Assembly (NCBI GenBank): GCA_024343425.1
Contig: BRLC01000017.1
Location: 179,557-243,556, forward strand
Source of the DNA: Rhizobiaceae bacterium MnEN-MB40S
GTDB taxonomy: Bacteria; Pseudomonadota; Alphaproteobacteria; Rhizobiales; Rhizobiaceae
Length of the DNA: 64,000 nucleotides
Direction of reading: 5' to 3'
Positions 1-8,411 of this stretch are shown one piece after another; the first letter of the stretch is position 1, and every line of letters starts with the position of its first letter. Made by a program: the position numbers and the translations under genes. The notes under the pieces were generated by a model that saw only the letters and a list, made by a program, of their open reading frames with translations, was not told the DNA's origin and ran no database searches.

Positions 1-201
1 GAAGTGTCCGTTCGCGCGCTCGCCATGCTGCTTGCCGGCGAGGAACCGGGTCAGAGCGTCATCGTTCCGCCGACCCTGATCACCCGCGACATGCTGATGG
101 ATCTCGACATCCAGAACATGGAGCAGCTTTCGGCCAAGCTGCCGCAATTCGCCCACGCCGATGTGGCGGTTCCGGCCTGGATGCCGCTTCCCGAGCGTTG
201 A
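1..201 (+). CDS. sugar ABC transporter substrate-binding protein, C-terminal fragment
   Basis: Only the last 66 codons lie in the window; the frame is open to base 1, so the gene starts upstream. The visible tail reads IVPPTLITRDML followed by a stretch on NMEQLSAKLPQF and ends near PAWMPLPER. This resembles the end of periplasmic sugar-binding proteins of the ribose/LacI fold (Peripla_BP_4 type), which carry a conserved P-x-x-L-I-T-R-D strand near the C-terminus. A GTG at base 4 is in frame but is probably not the start. A stem-loop with a short T run follows at 229-251. The exact sugar cannot be told from this fragment, and a LacI-type regulator with the same fold is a less likely alternative. 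Confidence 0.6.
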   Translation, partial: EVSVRALAMLLAGEEPGQSVIVPPTLITRDMLMDLDIQNMEQLSAKLPQFAHADVAVPAWMPLPER

Positions 202-228
202 TCGCGACCGGCGGCATGGACCAGTCAG

Positions 229-251
229 GGGCGGCCATTGGTCGCCCTTTT
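229..251 (+). terminator. probable rho-independent terminator
   Basis: GGGCGGCC, a 3-nt loop, then GGTCGCCC and four T. It forms an 8-bp stem with one G-T pair and lies 28 bases after the stop of the partial binding-protein gene. Confidence 0.6.
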
Positions 252-321
252 CATTGACAGGTGAAGCTTTGCGACTCTAACGGTAGGTTCGCAGCAAGGC
301 TGAAGGGACAGTGGGATGAGG

Positions 322-404
322 CCAGGCAGGAATCCCGATGAAATCACCGTTCACCCGCGCAGACGCGCGGGCACTGGAATCCGGATCAGGTCCGGAATGA
401 GGAA
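322..404. repeat. possible dispersed intergenic repeat with hairpins
   Basis: This stretch holds CCCGCGC-AGAC-GCGCGGG (354-371) next to two copies of TCCGGA separated by five bases. On the reverse strand it reads ATTCCGGACCTGATCCGGAT and then the CG-rich hairpin. From memory, intergenic repeats that start like this (CATTCCGG...TCCGGAATCCAGT) are dispersed through many Hyphomicrobiales genomes. No second full copy was seen in this window, so the repeat status is an inference from resemblance and internal symmetry. Confidence 0.35.
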
Positions 405-410
405 CGTTGT

Positions 411-1325
411 TTGAACCTGCTCCCTAATCCATTCATCGCGGGCTTGATCCGCGATCCGGCAGCGCCGCGTCTGCGACGCGCATGGACCAGCAGCATCTCA
501 GCGTTCCTTTTCTTGCTGTTGACCTTCGCCATGCTGCTTCCGGTGGCGGCGCAGCAGGTCAAAGCGCCCTCCTATTGGGACCCGAACGAGCGCATCGGCG
601 TTCCGGACCTGTCGTCGCGCGGGCGGATCCTCTTCATCACTACAGCCGATTTTCCGCCCTTCAATTTTCTCGACCAGCAAAACAGGCTCGCGGGCTTTCA
701 CGTCGAACTGGTGCGCGCAATCTGCGAGGAACTGAAGGTGCTCGACCGCTGCCAGATCCAGCTCCTGCCATGGGAAGAACTGGAGGCGGCGATTGCGGAC
801 GGCAAGGCCGACGCCATTGTCGCCGGCGTCGCCATTACGGCGGAAGCTCGGGAGAAATACGACTTTACGCGGCCGTTCCTGAAACTGCCGGCCCGGTTTG
901 CCCGCAACGAAGCCGTCGCCATCGAGGGCGACACAGCGGCGGCGCTTGCTGGCCACAGGGTTGGCGTTATCGCCGGAACCGCCCATGAAGCGATGTTGCG
1001 CGCCTTCTTCCCGGAGGTCCAGCCGGTTATCTTCGACAAACAGCAATGGATGTATGATGGTTTGAAGAAGGGCGACGTCGACGCCGTCTTTGCTGACGGC
1101 GTGCAATTGTCTTTCTGGCTTGGCAGCCAGGACGCCGATGGCTGCTGCAGTTTTTTCGACGGGCCGTATATGTCGCGCAGCTTTCTGGGAGAAGGCCTGG
1201 CGATCGCCGTCAACCCGCAGGATCCCGAACTTGTTCAGGCGCTTGACCACGCGCTGTTGGCGATGACGCGCAACGGCCGGATGACCGAGATCTACCGGCG
1301 CGCCTTTCCCTACGGTCTTTACTGA
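411..1325 (+). CDS. extracellular solute-binding protein, family 3
   Basis: A 304-residue exported protein of the family 3 periplasmic binding fold, which captures amino acids or similar small polar ligands for ABC importers or acts as a sensor input. The first 50 residues hold positive charges (RLRRAW) and a hydrophobic stretch ending in VAAQQ, consistent with a signal peptide. The mature domain begins with the family hallmark FPPFNFLD, then GFHVELVRAICEEL, and later DAIVAGVAI and KYDFTRPFL. The start is a TTG at 411; no ATG is in frame before the signal peptide, so the true start could be another TTG a little downstream (444). No permease or ATPase gene is adjacent, so it is an orphan binding protein and its partner is unknown. 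Confidence 0.75.
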   Translation: MNLLPNPFIAGLIRDPAAPRLRRAWTSSISAFLFLLLTFAMLLPVAAQQVKAPSYWDPNERIGVPDLSSRGRILFITTADFPPFNFLDQQNRLAGFHVELVRAICEELKVLDRCQIQLLPWEELEAAIADGKADAIVAGVAITAEAREKYDFTRPFLKLPARFARNEAVAIEGDTAAALAGHRVGVIAGTAHEAMLRAFFPEVQPVIFDKQQWMYDGLKKGDVDAVFADGVQLSFWLGSQDADGCCSFFDGPYMSRSFLGEGLAIAVNPQDPELVQALDHALLAMTRNGRMTEIYRRAFPYGLY

Positions 1326-1341
1326 GAGCCTGTCTGGAAAC

Positions 1342-1761
1342 TTAATGCTCGATCGTGCGGAAGCGGGCGCGCGCGCCGCGCTCGATGGCTGCGCAGGTCA
1401 GCTTGTCAAGGCTGAGCCGGTCGCGCAGGATCTGCAACAGCCGCAGTTCCTCCTGCTCGACATGCAGGTCGGCGGCGGCCACTTCCACCGCCAGCGCATA
1501 GGCCGTGTCGTAGAGATGGTGCGGCAGGGCGTCGTGGACGATGAGCATGACCGTGTCGAGACCGTCGTCCTCGCTCAGGATCGCGCCGCAATCGCGCGAG
1601 ATGCGCACCAGCCGCTCCTCGTCGAAATCATCAAAGATCGGCAGCGTCCGCGTGATGTTGCCGATCTGGGCGAGTTCGCGGTCGGTCATGGTGGAATCCA
1701 CGGCTGACATGGTGACCATGATGTAGATGAGGGCATCCTGGGTAGTGATAGGTGCGGACAT
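1342..1761 (-). CDS. TerB-like tellurite resistance family protein
   Basis: A 139-residue cytoplasmic protein resembling the TerB/DjlA-N helical fold. Features visible are the N-terminal DALIYIMVTMSAVDSTMTD with acidic residues, then TDRELAQIGNITRTLP, and the second half-repeat LAVEVAAADLHVEQEELRLL. TerB-type proteins have two such acidic helical repeats thought to bind metal. The frame is open further upstream, but the ATG at 1761 fits the family N-terminus (MSAPITTQDAL). Stand-alone TerB-like genes are common in alphaproteobacteria and are not by themselves evidence of tellurite resistance. It points leftward, away from lysK. Confidence 0.7.
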   Translation of the reverse strand: MSAPITTQDALIYIMVTMSAVDSTMTDRELAQIGNITRTLPIFDDFDEERLVRISRDCGAILSEDDGLDTVMLIVHDALPHHLYDTAYALAVEVAAADLHVEQEELRLLQILRDRLSLDKLTCAAIERGARARFRTIEH

Positions 1762-1965
1762 AAAGGATCTCTTGCAGCAGAATCGATTGGTTGCCGCTAA
1801 CCTATGTATCGCGGTGTCCGAGTGCAAGCGCCTTTGCGGCGCTTCCAAATTCCGCGCCTCTCATTGACCTTGCGAAGCATCGGGACTAGGGTCCGCGCGC
1901 CCGGCCGGAGCCTTGAGATTGCGGTGGGCCGGGCGATGTTCATTGAAAAACCGGAAAGCAGAAAG

Positions 1966-3630
1966 ATGAGTGAAAACCGTCTCACCGAGATCGATCTTGA
2001 CGAAGAGATGATTGCGGCAGCGGCTGAATCAAAAGCCTGGCCGTTCGAGGAGGCGCGAAAACTCGTCAAACGCTACGAAAAAACCGGCTATCCGGAGCGG
2101 GTCCTGTTCGAAACCGGCTATGGCCCGTCGGGATTGCCGCATATCGGCACCTTCGGCGAGGTTGCGCGCACCTCCATGGTGCGCCACGCCTTTCGCGTGC
2201 TGACGCGCGACGCCGTGCCGACGAAGATCCTGTGCTTCTCCGACGACATGGACGGCCTGCGCAAGGTGCCGGACAACGTGCCGAACCGCGAGATGATGGA
2301 AACCTGGCTCGGCAAGCCGCTGAGCCGTGTTCCGGATCCGTTTTCGAACGAACACCCGTCCTTTGGCGCTGCGAACAATGCGCGGCTGCGCGCCTTTCTC
2401 GACCGTTTCGGCTTCGATTACGAATTCGCGTCGGCGACCGACTACTATACGTCGGGCCGTTTCGACGAGGCGCTGCTGCGCATGCTCGCCGTCTATGACG
2501 AGGTGATGGCGATCATCGCGCCGACGCTCGGCGAGGAACGCCGCGCCACCTATTCGCCCTTCCTGCCCATCTGTCCGCGGACCGGCGTGGTGCTGCAGGT
2601 GCCGATGATTGCGCGCAATCCGGAAGCCGGAACGGTCACCTATGTCGACCCGGAAACCGGCAAAGAGGTGGAAACCTCCGTCACCGGCGGCAAGGTGAAG
2701 TGCCAGTGGAAGGCCGACTGGGCTCTGCGCTGGTTCGCGCTTGGCGTCGACTACGAGATGGCCGGCAAGGACCTGATCGACAGCGTGACGCTGTCCTCCA
2801 AGGTCTGCCGCGCGCTTGGCGGCACGCCGCCGGAGGGCTTCAATTTCGAGCTCTTCCTCGACGAGAACGGACAGAAGATCTCCAAGTCGAAGGGCAATGG
2901 CCTGACCATCGACGACTGGCTCACCTACGCTTCCGAGGAGAGCCTGGCGCTCTACATGTTCCAGAAACCGAAGACGGCCAAGAAGCTCTATTTCGACGTC
3001 ATCCCCAAGGCCGTGGACGAGTATTTCACCTTCCTTTCCGCCTATGAGCGGCAGGACTGGAGAACGCGTCTCAACAATCCGGTCTGGCACATGCATGACG
3101 GCAATCCGCCGGCGATCGACAATCCGGTGCCTTTCGCGATGCTGCTGAACCTCGTCAGCGCGTCGAACGCCGAAAACAGCGACGTGCTGTGGGGCTATAT
3201 CACCCGCTACGCGCCGGGCGTGACGGCGCAAAGCCACCCGCATCTCGACCAGCTGGTCGGCTATGCGATCCGCTATTTCAACGATTTCGTCAAACCGACC
3301 AAGGTCTTCCGCGCGGCGGACGATGTCGAGCTGAACGCCTTGCGCGGCGTCGATGCGAAACTGGCCGCCCTGCCGGCCGGCGCCGACGGTCAGGAGATCC
3401 AGAACGCGATCCTCGATGTGGCGCGCGCCATCGAGCGGTATCAGGACGCCTCGAAAAAGGGGCCGGACGGCGGCGTCGGCGTTTCGGGAAGCTTCTTCCA
3501 GATGCTCTACCAGGTGCTGCTTGGCCAGGAGCGCGGACCGCGCTTCGGCTCCTTCGCCGCGCTTTACGGCATCGAGGAGACGCGCGCGCTGATCGCCAAG
3601 GCGCTCGCCGGAGAAGTCGCCGCGGCGTGA
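1966..3630 (+). CDS. lysK: lysine--tRNA ligase, class I
   Basis: Charges tRNA-Lys with lysine in the cytoplasm. This is the class I enzyme of archaea and alphaproteobacteria, not the class II LysS. The HIGH-type signature appears as GLPHIGTF about 50 residues in, and the KMSKS loop as KISKSKGNG around residue 308. The length of 554 residues is normal for the family. The frame is open from 1804, but the ATG at 1966 gives the usual N-terminus ([15 protein letters not shown]) and follows a purine-rich GGAAAGCAGAAAG. It converges on the methyltransferase gene, with stops 16 bases apart. Confidence 0.96.
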   Translation: MSENRLTEIDLDEEMIAAAAESKAWPFEEARKLVKRYEKTGYPERVLFETGYGPSGLPHIGTFGEVARTSMVRHAFRVLTRDAVPTKILCFSDDMDGLRKVPDNVPNREMMETWLGKPLSRVPDPFSNEHPSFGAANNARLRAFLDRFGFDYEFASATDYYTSGRFDEALLRMLAVYDEVMAIIAPTLGEERRATYSPFLPICPRTGVVLQVPMIARNPEAGTVTYVDPETGKEVETSVTGGKVKCQWKADWALRWFALGVDYEMAGKDLIDSVTLSSKVCRALGGTPPEGFNFELFLDENGQKISKSKGNGLTIDDWLTYASEESLALYMFQKPKTAKKLYFDVIPKAVDEYFTFLSAYERQDWRTRLNNPVWHMHDGNPPAIDNPVPFAMLLNLVSASNAENSDVLWGYITRYAPGVTAQSHPHLDQLVGYAIRYFNDFVKPTKVFRAADDVELNALRGVDAKLAALPAGADGQEIQNAILDVARAIERYQDASKKGPDGGVGVSGSFFQMLYQVLLGQERGPRFGSFAALYGIEETRALIAKALAGEVAAA

Positions 3631-3646
3631 GGCTTTGCCTCTCGCC

Positions 3647-4492
3647 TTACGGCTTTTCCATTTCCCAGACGACGACGCCCGGCAGGCCGACCCAGGCCGC
3701 CCGATTTGCCTCGGGCAGGCGTTCGGCCGCCGGCGTGACCACGGATTCAGGCGTGAGGCGCGGTTCGTGGCAGGCCGTAACGCGCAGGCCTGCGGCGAGA
3801 CCGGCTGCGCTGTATTCGGACAACAGGTGCGGATGGATGCGCATGAACCCCGCGCCGCCGTCGCTGGTGCGGAATTGCGCCTGCCAGCCGAGCATGATCG
3901 GAAACGGATGGACGTCGCTGATGATCAGCCGTCCGCCCGGTCGAAGCACCCGCGCAAACTCCCGCATGGCTTTGTCGAGGTTCTCAAGGTGGACGAGCGC
4001 GAGCGCGCAGACAACGGCGTCGACGGATGCGTCCTCCAGCGGCAGGGCCGTCAGATCGCCCTCGAGAAACCCGGCGTCAGGCGCCTTCGGCCGCGCCCTG
4101 GCGAGCATGTCCGCCGACGCGTCGACGCCAATGACGCTGTGCCCGTTTTGCGCAAGCACTTCGCTGTAACGCCCCGTGCCGCAGGCGGCGTCCAGCACGG
4201 TTGAAGGCGGCAGGCGGCCGATGAGCTCATGCATGACGGGCTCTTCGACCGGGAAAAGCCGCAGCCGCTGATCGTAGGTTTGCGACCACAGCGCATAGCC
4301 TTCCGACCGGTCATATTCAGGACTGGCGAGCGGCGCCGCCAGATCCGGCTCGGCGTCATAGTCCTTGATGAGGGACCGGATCTCGTCGATGCGCGCGCGG
4401 CGGGCGTCGGCGTCGTCGGTGAAAGCGAGCCGAAGCAGGGCCAGACCCTCTGTGCCAAGCAGGATTTCTCCAAGGCTCGGGCGGTTCGTCAT
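3647..4492 (-). CDS. class I SAM-dependent methyltransferase
   Basis: A 281-residue methyltransferase. Motif I is VLDAACGTGRY at about residue 99, followed by the acidic end of strand beta-2 (GVDASADML), EGDLTALPLEDASVDAVVCALALVH split over motifs II and III, and VLRPGGRLIISDVHPF. This is the Methyltransf_11/25 pattern. The N-terminal 70 residues, including DQRLRLFPVEEPVMHEL, are an extension seen in a branch of these proteins. The substrate cannot be predicted. It is 13 bases downstream of the tautomerase gene on the same strand and probably cotranscribed with it. Confidence 0.85.
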   Translation of the reverse strand: MTNRPSLGEILLGTEGLALLRLAFTDDADARRARIDEIRSLIKDYDAEPDLAAPLASPEYDRSEGYALWSQTYDQRLRLFPVEEPVMHELIGRLPPSTVLDAACGTGRYSEVLAQNGHSVIGVDASADMLARARPKAPDAGFLEGDLTALPLEDASVDAVVCALALVHLENLDKAMREFARVLRPGGRLIISDVHPFPIMLGWQAQFRTSDGGAGFMRIHPHLLSEYSAAGLAAGLRVTACHEPRLTPESVVTPAAERLPEANRAAWVGLPGVVVWEMEKP

Positions 4493-4505
4493 CGGAGTTT
4501 GCTCC

Positions 4506-4733
4506 TCACATCGTGTATCCCGGCTTTTTGTAAAGTTTCTCGGGCTCGCCCATGATCTCGGGCAGATAGACGGTCTCGCGCCATTGCTCCCTGTCGACCT
4601 CCTCGAACGAGACCGACACCGACGCCTCGCTGCTTTCGAGCGTTCGCATCAACGCCTGAGTGATCTCCTCGGCGAGTTCCTGTTTCTGCGCCTCGGATTT
4701 TCCGGGCCAGAGTTTGACGAGCACATGCGGCAT
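4506..4733 (-). CDS. 4-oxalocrotonate tautomerase family protein
   Basis: A 75-residue member of the tautomerase superfamily. Removal of the initiator Met would expose Pro-1 (MPHVLVKLWPG), the catalytic base of the family. The sequence continues with the typical KQELAEEITQALMRTL helix and ends in PEKLYKKPGYTM, like PptA-type tautomerases. A much longer frame runs through this region in the same phase, but codon use upstream is not coding and the ATG at 4733 gives a complete family member. It probably heads a two-gene unit with the methyltransferase. The natural substrate is unknown. Confidence 0.85.
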   Translation of the reverse strand: MPHVLVKLWPGKSEAQKQELAEEITQALMRTLESSEASVSVSFEEVDREQWRETVYLPEIMGEPEKLYKKPGYTM

Positions 4734-4834
4734 CTCGGATCTCCATTCAGTTGGTTTTGTCTCTATATATCTGCGCGAGGACCTCTTCCTTCGCTGTCTC
4801 GCAGAAGGATAAACAATAACCCGACGCTGCTGCG

Positions 4835-5464
4835 CTAGGGTCTCGAGAAAAGCAGCCGCAGGCCGGCATAGCCGAAGATCGCGGCAAGCGCGCCTTCCAC
4901 ATAGCGCCGGGATTTCCGGTAGACCTGGCCCATCAGCGCGGTTGAAAACATGAAGGCGTAGCCGACATTGACCGTCAGTCCCAGCACAGCGCAGCCTGCG
5001 AAGACTGCCGACAAGGTGTAGGCGGGGGAATCGGGCTGCAAGCCAAGCGCCATGATCGCCATCCATCCGAAAACCGCCTTCGGGTTGGAGAGATGCAGCA
5101 ACAGGCCGCGCCGGTAGTGCGCAGTCGTTTTCCCGGGCGCGGTGGCTTTCGTCGGCTGCGGGTCGGCGGTCAGCGCTGAACGCGCCGATTTCCAGGCGAG
5201 ATAGAGCAGATAGAGGCCGCCCGCGATCTTGATCGCGGTGAGCGCCTCGGCGTAGGCCGTCAGGATCGTGGAAATCCCGGTCGCCGCCAGCAAGGCCCAG
5301 AACAGGCTGCCCGTCACGACGCCGAGCGCAAGCGCAATGGCCGGCGCGCGGCCCTGGTTCATGGCGACCCCCATGATCGCCATGGTGCTGGGTCCCGGGC
5401 TGGCGATCGCAACGAGATAGGCCGCGTAGACGAGCAGAAGGTGCTGGGCGTGCTCGATGAACAT
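4835..5464 (-). CDS. LysE family exporter (RhtB type)
   Basis: A 209-residue inner-membrane protein of the LysE/RhtB family, which exports amino acids or their derivatives. The N-terminal motif SPGPSTMAIMGVAMNQGR matches the family hallmark. About six hydrophobic segments are visible, including GLYLLYLAWKS, and the HLSNPKAVFGWMAIMALG motif lies after the central loop. The ATG at 5464 gives the expected start. It is separated by about 100 bases from the tautomerase gene, so it may or may not be in the same transcript. Confidence 0.9.
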   Translation of the reverse strand: MFIEHAQHLLLVYAAYLVAIASPGPSTMAIMGVAMNQGRAPAIALALGVVTGSLFWALLAATGISTILTAYAEALTAIKIAGGLYLLYLAWKSARSALTADPQPTKATAPGKTTAHYRRGLLLHLSNPKAVFGWMAIMALGLQPDSPAYTLSAVFAGCAVLGLTVNVGYAFMFSTALMGQVYRKSRRYVEGALAAIFGYAGLRLLFSRP

Positions 5465-5638
5465 GGGGTTTGCCTTTTGGTTGATGGCGGGGCCGGATGA
5501 AAGGGAATCCTATCATCCGAAATCCGACCGGTTCAGACAACCGGCCTCAGACGATCGAAGTCATGAAAATCCGGAATATGATCATTTTTGCTGCTTTGGT
5601 CATCGGATATGTCACGCCCGCAGGCCCGATCGCGCGGT

Positions 5639-7039
5639 TTACCTGGCGAGCGCCTGCAGCGTGGTGAATTCCGGCTCGAACATGGACGAGACCTGTCCGA
5701 AATCCTCGACCACCTCGGTGCGCACAAAGGCGTTTTCTATCCGCGACATCGCGCTCCTGAAATCGCAGTGCGGATCATGGGCGCCGAAGACGATCTTGAT
5801 GTTGACGGCGTCGTTCGGGATGAGCGGGATCCAGTCGGCCTGCATCAGCGCATGGTCGTTGGCAAGGCCCGGAAAGCTCTGCGTGGCGGTGCGGATGACT
5901 TCCCGGACGGCACGGTCCTGCGTGTTCAGGATCGCCAGATCCGGCGGGCTGTCGGCGTAGATCTTTCTGAAACCCTCCCTGAAAGGCTCGACCAGGTTCA
6001 GCACGCGGGCAAGCAGACCGAGCGCGCCGATCATCGCCCTGGTGGATTTTCTCGCAAGTCCGATCGCTTCCGACATGAAGCCGGGGACCTGCTCGTGCGG
6101 CTTGTCGATATAGGTCGGAGAAAACAGCACGATGTTGGAATGGCTTGGCGAGTGCGCGAGCAGCTTCAGCGCGGCAAAGACCCCGATCGAGTGCGCAATG
6201 ACCGGCGCCTCGGACAGATTGAAGGTCTTGGCGAAATCGGCGACGTCGCGCGCGAAGGTTTCCATGTTGTCGAGGGCGTCGCCCGCGTGCGCCGGCGTTC
6301 CGAGAAAACCGGGCTTGACCGGGGTGAGAAGCCGGACGTTGAGCCTGGCGAAGTCCTCGACCTGGTCCGGCATCGGGAAAAACGGCAGATAGGTCGAATG
6401 CATGACGATGATCGGCCGACCGCCGGATGGCCCGACGTCCATCACGAACAGCTTTCTCCCGCTGCTCATCGTGAGATTGTGCAGACGCCCCGCATCGCCG
6501 AAAAGCCCCCTGGATATTTCATCGGCGGTCCGTCCGGCGTCGGCCGTGTCCTTTCGTCGCGCGCTTATGTTCGTCGCCGCAAGCGCCGACATGATCGTCA
6601 GCAGTTCCGACTGCCTCGAAAGCCCGCTTTTGGTGAGCAGCGCCTTGGACTGGGTGCGCCGCGTCTCGTAGGTGGCGCCGGTCTCGGCGCTGATTTCGCG
6701 CAGTGTTCTGTTGGCCAGAAGCGATTTCAGAAGCGACATTTCGGCGGGCGTCGGCGTGTTGGCGAAGCGTTGCTGAAAAATTCGCAGGAGCTGCTCGTCG
6801 GAAATGAAGCCGATCGCGCGGGCTTCGGCGCCGGGGCTGCTCTCCATGAAACACCCTTCATTGTCGAGCAGAAGCCCGCCTGTCGCGCCTGCGCCATAAA
6901 GATCTTCCGTAAGCCAGCTGTTGAGGATTTCCGGAGACAGCCGGCTTTCGGCCGGCAGGATCGTCATCAATGTATCCAGTGTCTCGCGGGTCAGGCTCCG
7001 ATCGAATCGAACAGGCTCGAACGTCTCAAAGGAATTCAT
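5639..7039 (-). CDS. fusion of LuxR-type HTH and alpha/beta hydrolase fold
   Basis: A 466-residue soluble protein with three parts: an N-terminal region of about 90 residues, a LuxR-like helix-turn-helix (about residues 98-150: TPAEMSLLKSLLANRT, LREISAETGATYETRRTQ), and an alpha/beta hydrolase domain (about 190-466). The nucleophile elbow is AHSIG with Ser284 and the acid is probably Asp422 in FGAHDPH. At the position where the catalytic His is expected near the C-terminus (after VVEDFG) the sequence has Gln449, so the triad looks incomplete. LuxR-HTH regulators usually carry the DNA-binding domain at the C-terminus; here it precedes the hydrolase. The domain may therefore sense a ligand rather than hydrolyse it. 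A near-palindrome at 7096-7113 lies upstream and may be its operator. Confidence 0.75.
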   Translation of the reverse strand: MNSFETFEPVRFDRSLTRETLDTLMTILPAESRLSPEILNSWLTEDLYGAGATGGLLLDNEGCFMESSPGAEARAIGFISDEQLLRIFQQRFANTPTPAEMSLLKSLLANRTLREISAETGATYETRRTQSKALLTKSGLSRQSELLTIMSALAATNISARRKDTADAGRTADEISRGLFGDAGRLHNLTMSSGRKLFVMDVGPSGGRPIIVMHSTYLPFFPMPDQVEDFARLNVRLLTPVKPGFLGTPAHAGDALDNMETFARDVADFAKTFNLSEAPVIAHSIGVFAALKLLAHSPSHSNIVLFSPTYIDKPHEQVPGFMSEAIGLARKSTRAMIGALGLLARVLNLVEPFREGFRKIYADSPPDLAILNTQDRAVREVIRTATQSFPGLANDHALMQADWIPLIPNDAVNIKIVFGAHDPHCDFRSAMSRIENAFVRTEVVEDFGQVSSMFEPEFTTLQALAR

Positions 7040-7095
7040 GAATTAACATTACTCCGTAGCTTTTCGAGGCTGTTGGCAATGGCGTTCGGGGCAGT

Positions 7096-7113
7096 TTAAC
7101 CCAATTGGGTGAA
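7096..7113. promoter_or_regulatory. candidate operator palindrome
   Basis: ACCCAATTGGGT is a perfect 12-bp palindrome (7099-7110), extended to 18 bp with one mismatched pair. Its centre is about 65 bases upstream of the LuxR-hydrolase start codon. Its length is similar to lux-box-type inverted repeats. Autoregulation is an inference. Confidence 0.4.
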
Positions 7114-7332
7114 GTAATCTGGATACAACTATTCAGGAAATTCCGCCATGAAATGCAAGTATCTTTTCTCGTATCGACAAAGCTTAGTCCGGATGTTTGG
7201 AATTCCATGCATCGATTCAACGACATGTTGCAGAGCGGCGGGGGACACACCGCTCAGGACATCGGGTCGGCGCCGGGCAGTTGCGACGCCGCAGATGACG
7301 CGTGGCATAAGCGCGAAAAGGATGGGGAAGAC

Positions 7333-8337
7333 ATGGGGTCGATGGGAATAAAAGTCGGGCTGGCATGGGGGTGCCTGCTCGCGGTGCTGGCGGTGGGCGC
7401 CTCAGAAGTTCGCGCCGAAAGCAGGCAGTTCTGCCGCCAGTACGCCTCTACTACAGCGGATGTAGTCAGAGACGCGATCAGTAAAAATCCTGCCTGTCAG
7501 GATTACCACAGAGGCGTTCACGACAATTATGACATGCACTTCAACTGGTGCATTCACAATTCGCGGGACACTGTTATGGGCGCCACGGATCATATCCGGA
7601 GCTTGGCTGCGCCCGCCGGACCCGGCGTCTATGCCCGCCACAATGCGTGGGTCATACGCAAGGATTATCCGGGCATTTGCAGCGCGGAGATCATCGACAG
7701 GTCGAAGGGTCAGTATCTTGGCGAACTGTTGCGTTTCCAGTTTTCGTCCGGCGACTTCCGCATTGTGAGCGACTATACAGGCGGGGGAGACTTCACCCAC
7801 ATACTGGTGGATGGTCAGGCCTTTCCCGCCCATTTTGCACATGAGTCCGACGCAGTGGTCGCGCGGATCGACCGCAATCTCGTCTCGGCGCTCAAACGCG
7901 GGTCCGTGCTCAATCTGAACTTCGACCCGACCGGGCCGCAATATTCGCTTTCCGGTTCGTCCGCCGCAATCGACCTCATGACGCAGTGCGCCCGGGGCCA
8001 AAACCCGTCGCCGCAGCCGGCTCCGGCGTCGGCTGGCCCCAATGTCATCCATGGCGCGTGCAAGCTGATGGTCGACGGCAGGATGCTTCTCGACATCCGT
8101 CAGGACTGTCCGATCTGGATGGCGAATGACGGCACAGGAACGTTCTGGGTCAACACCGATCGCGACGTCTATCTCGACGACTACTTCGCGGAGGTCAAAC
8201 CGTCCGGAAACGGCTTGGCCTCCGGCCACTGGAACGGCGAGCGCGGCGCGACCCACGCCCAGGCCTGGCCTGGCGACGATATCCGCCTCGGCAACGGCGG
8301 ATGCTGGTCGAACGCCTGCGCGACGATCTGCGCGTAA
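7333..8337 (+). CDS. exported protein of unknown function, paralogous to the next gene
   Basis: A 334-residue protein with a signal peptide (VGLAWGCLLAVLAVGAS, cut near VRAES). The N-terminal part has a Cys-rich helical pattern (QFCRQYA, then HFNWCIHNS). Residues about 99-225 form a module shared with the next gene: both contain VYAR, LLRF, a run ISDYT/VSDYT, VARIDRNL/TARIDDRL, LNLNF and PxYSLxGS. The last 100 residues (HGACKLMVDGRMLL, ending GGCWSNACATICA) differ from the paralog and are rich in Cys and Gly. The ATG at 7333 was chosen over upstream codons because it gives a proper signal peptide; 7342 is possible. Function unknown. Confidence 0.7.
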   Translation: MGSMGIKVGLAWGCLLAVLAVGASEVRAESRQFCRQYASTTADVVRDAISKNPACQDYHRGVHDNYDMHFNWCIHNSRDTVMGATDHIRSLAAPAGPGVYARHNAWVIRKDYPGICSAEIIDRSKGQYLGELLRFQFSSGDFRIVSDYTGGGDFTHILVDGQAFPAHFAHESDAVVARIDRNLVSALKRGSVLNLNFDPTGPQYSLSGSSAAIDLMTQCARGQNPSPQPAPASAGPNVIHGACKLMVDGRMLLDIRQDCPIWMANDGTGTFWVNTDRDVYLDDYFAEVKPSGNGLASGHWNGERGATHAQAWPGDDIRLGNGGCWSNACATICA

Positions 8338-8411
8338 AGGTAGGGCCGCGGCTGGGCGTCGCCCGGCAATGGCGGCGCAGACCCGCAACATTCAAGGGAC
8401 AGGAGTTGAGA

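Noticed and set aside
2029..3243. 404-codon open frame on the minus strand inside lysK
   Set aside because: Antisense to a certain gene; the composition (Arg, His, Val rich) is what GC-rich third positions produce in the opposite frame.
4506..5540. 344-codon minus-strand frame running through the LysE region into the tautomerase
   Set aside because: Only the last 75 codons are a real gene; the rest is out of phase with the LysE gene and Arg/Ala biased.
5563..5667. 34-codon frame MKIRNMIIFAALVIGYVTPA... near the end of the LuxR-hydrolase gene
   Set aside because: Hydrophobic start is suggestive, but the ribosome-binding site is poor and it overlaps the end of a real gene on the other strand.
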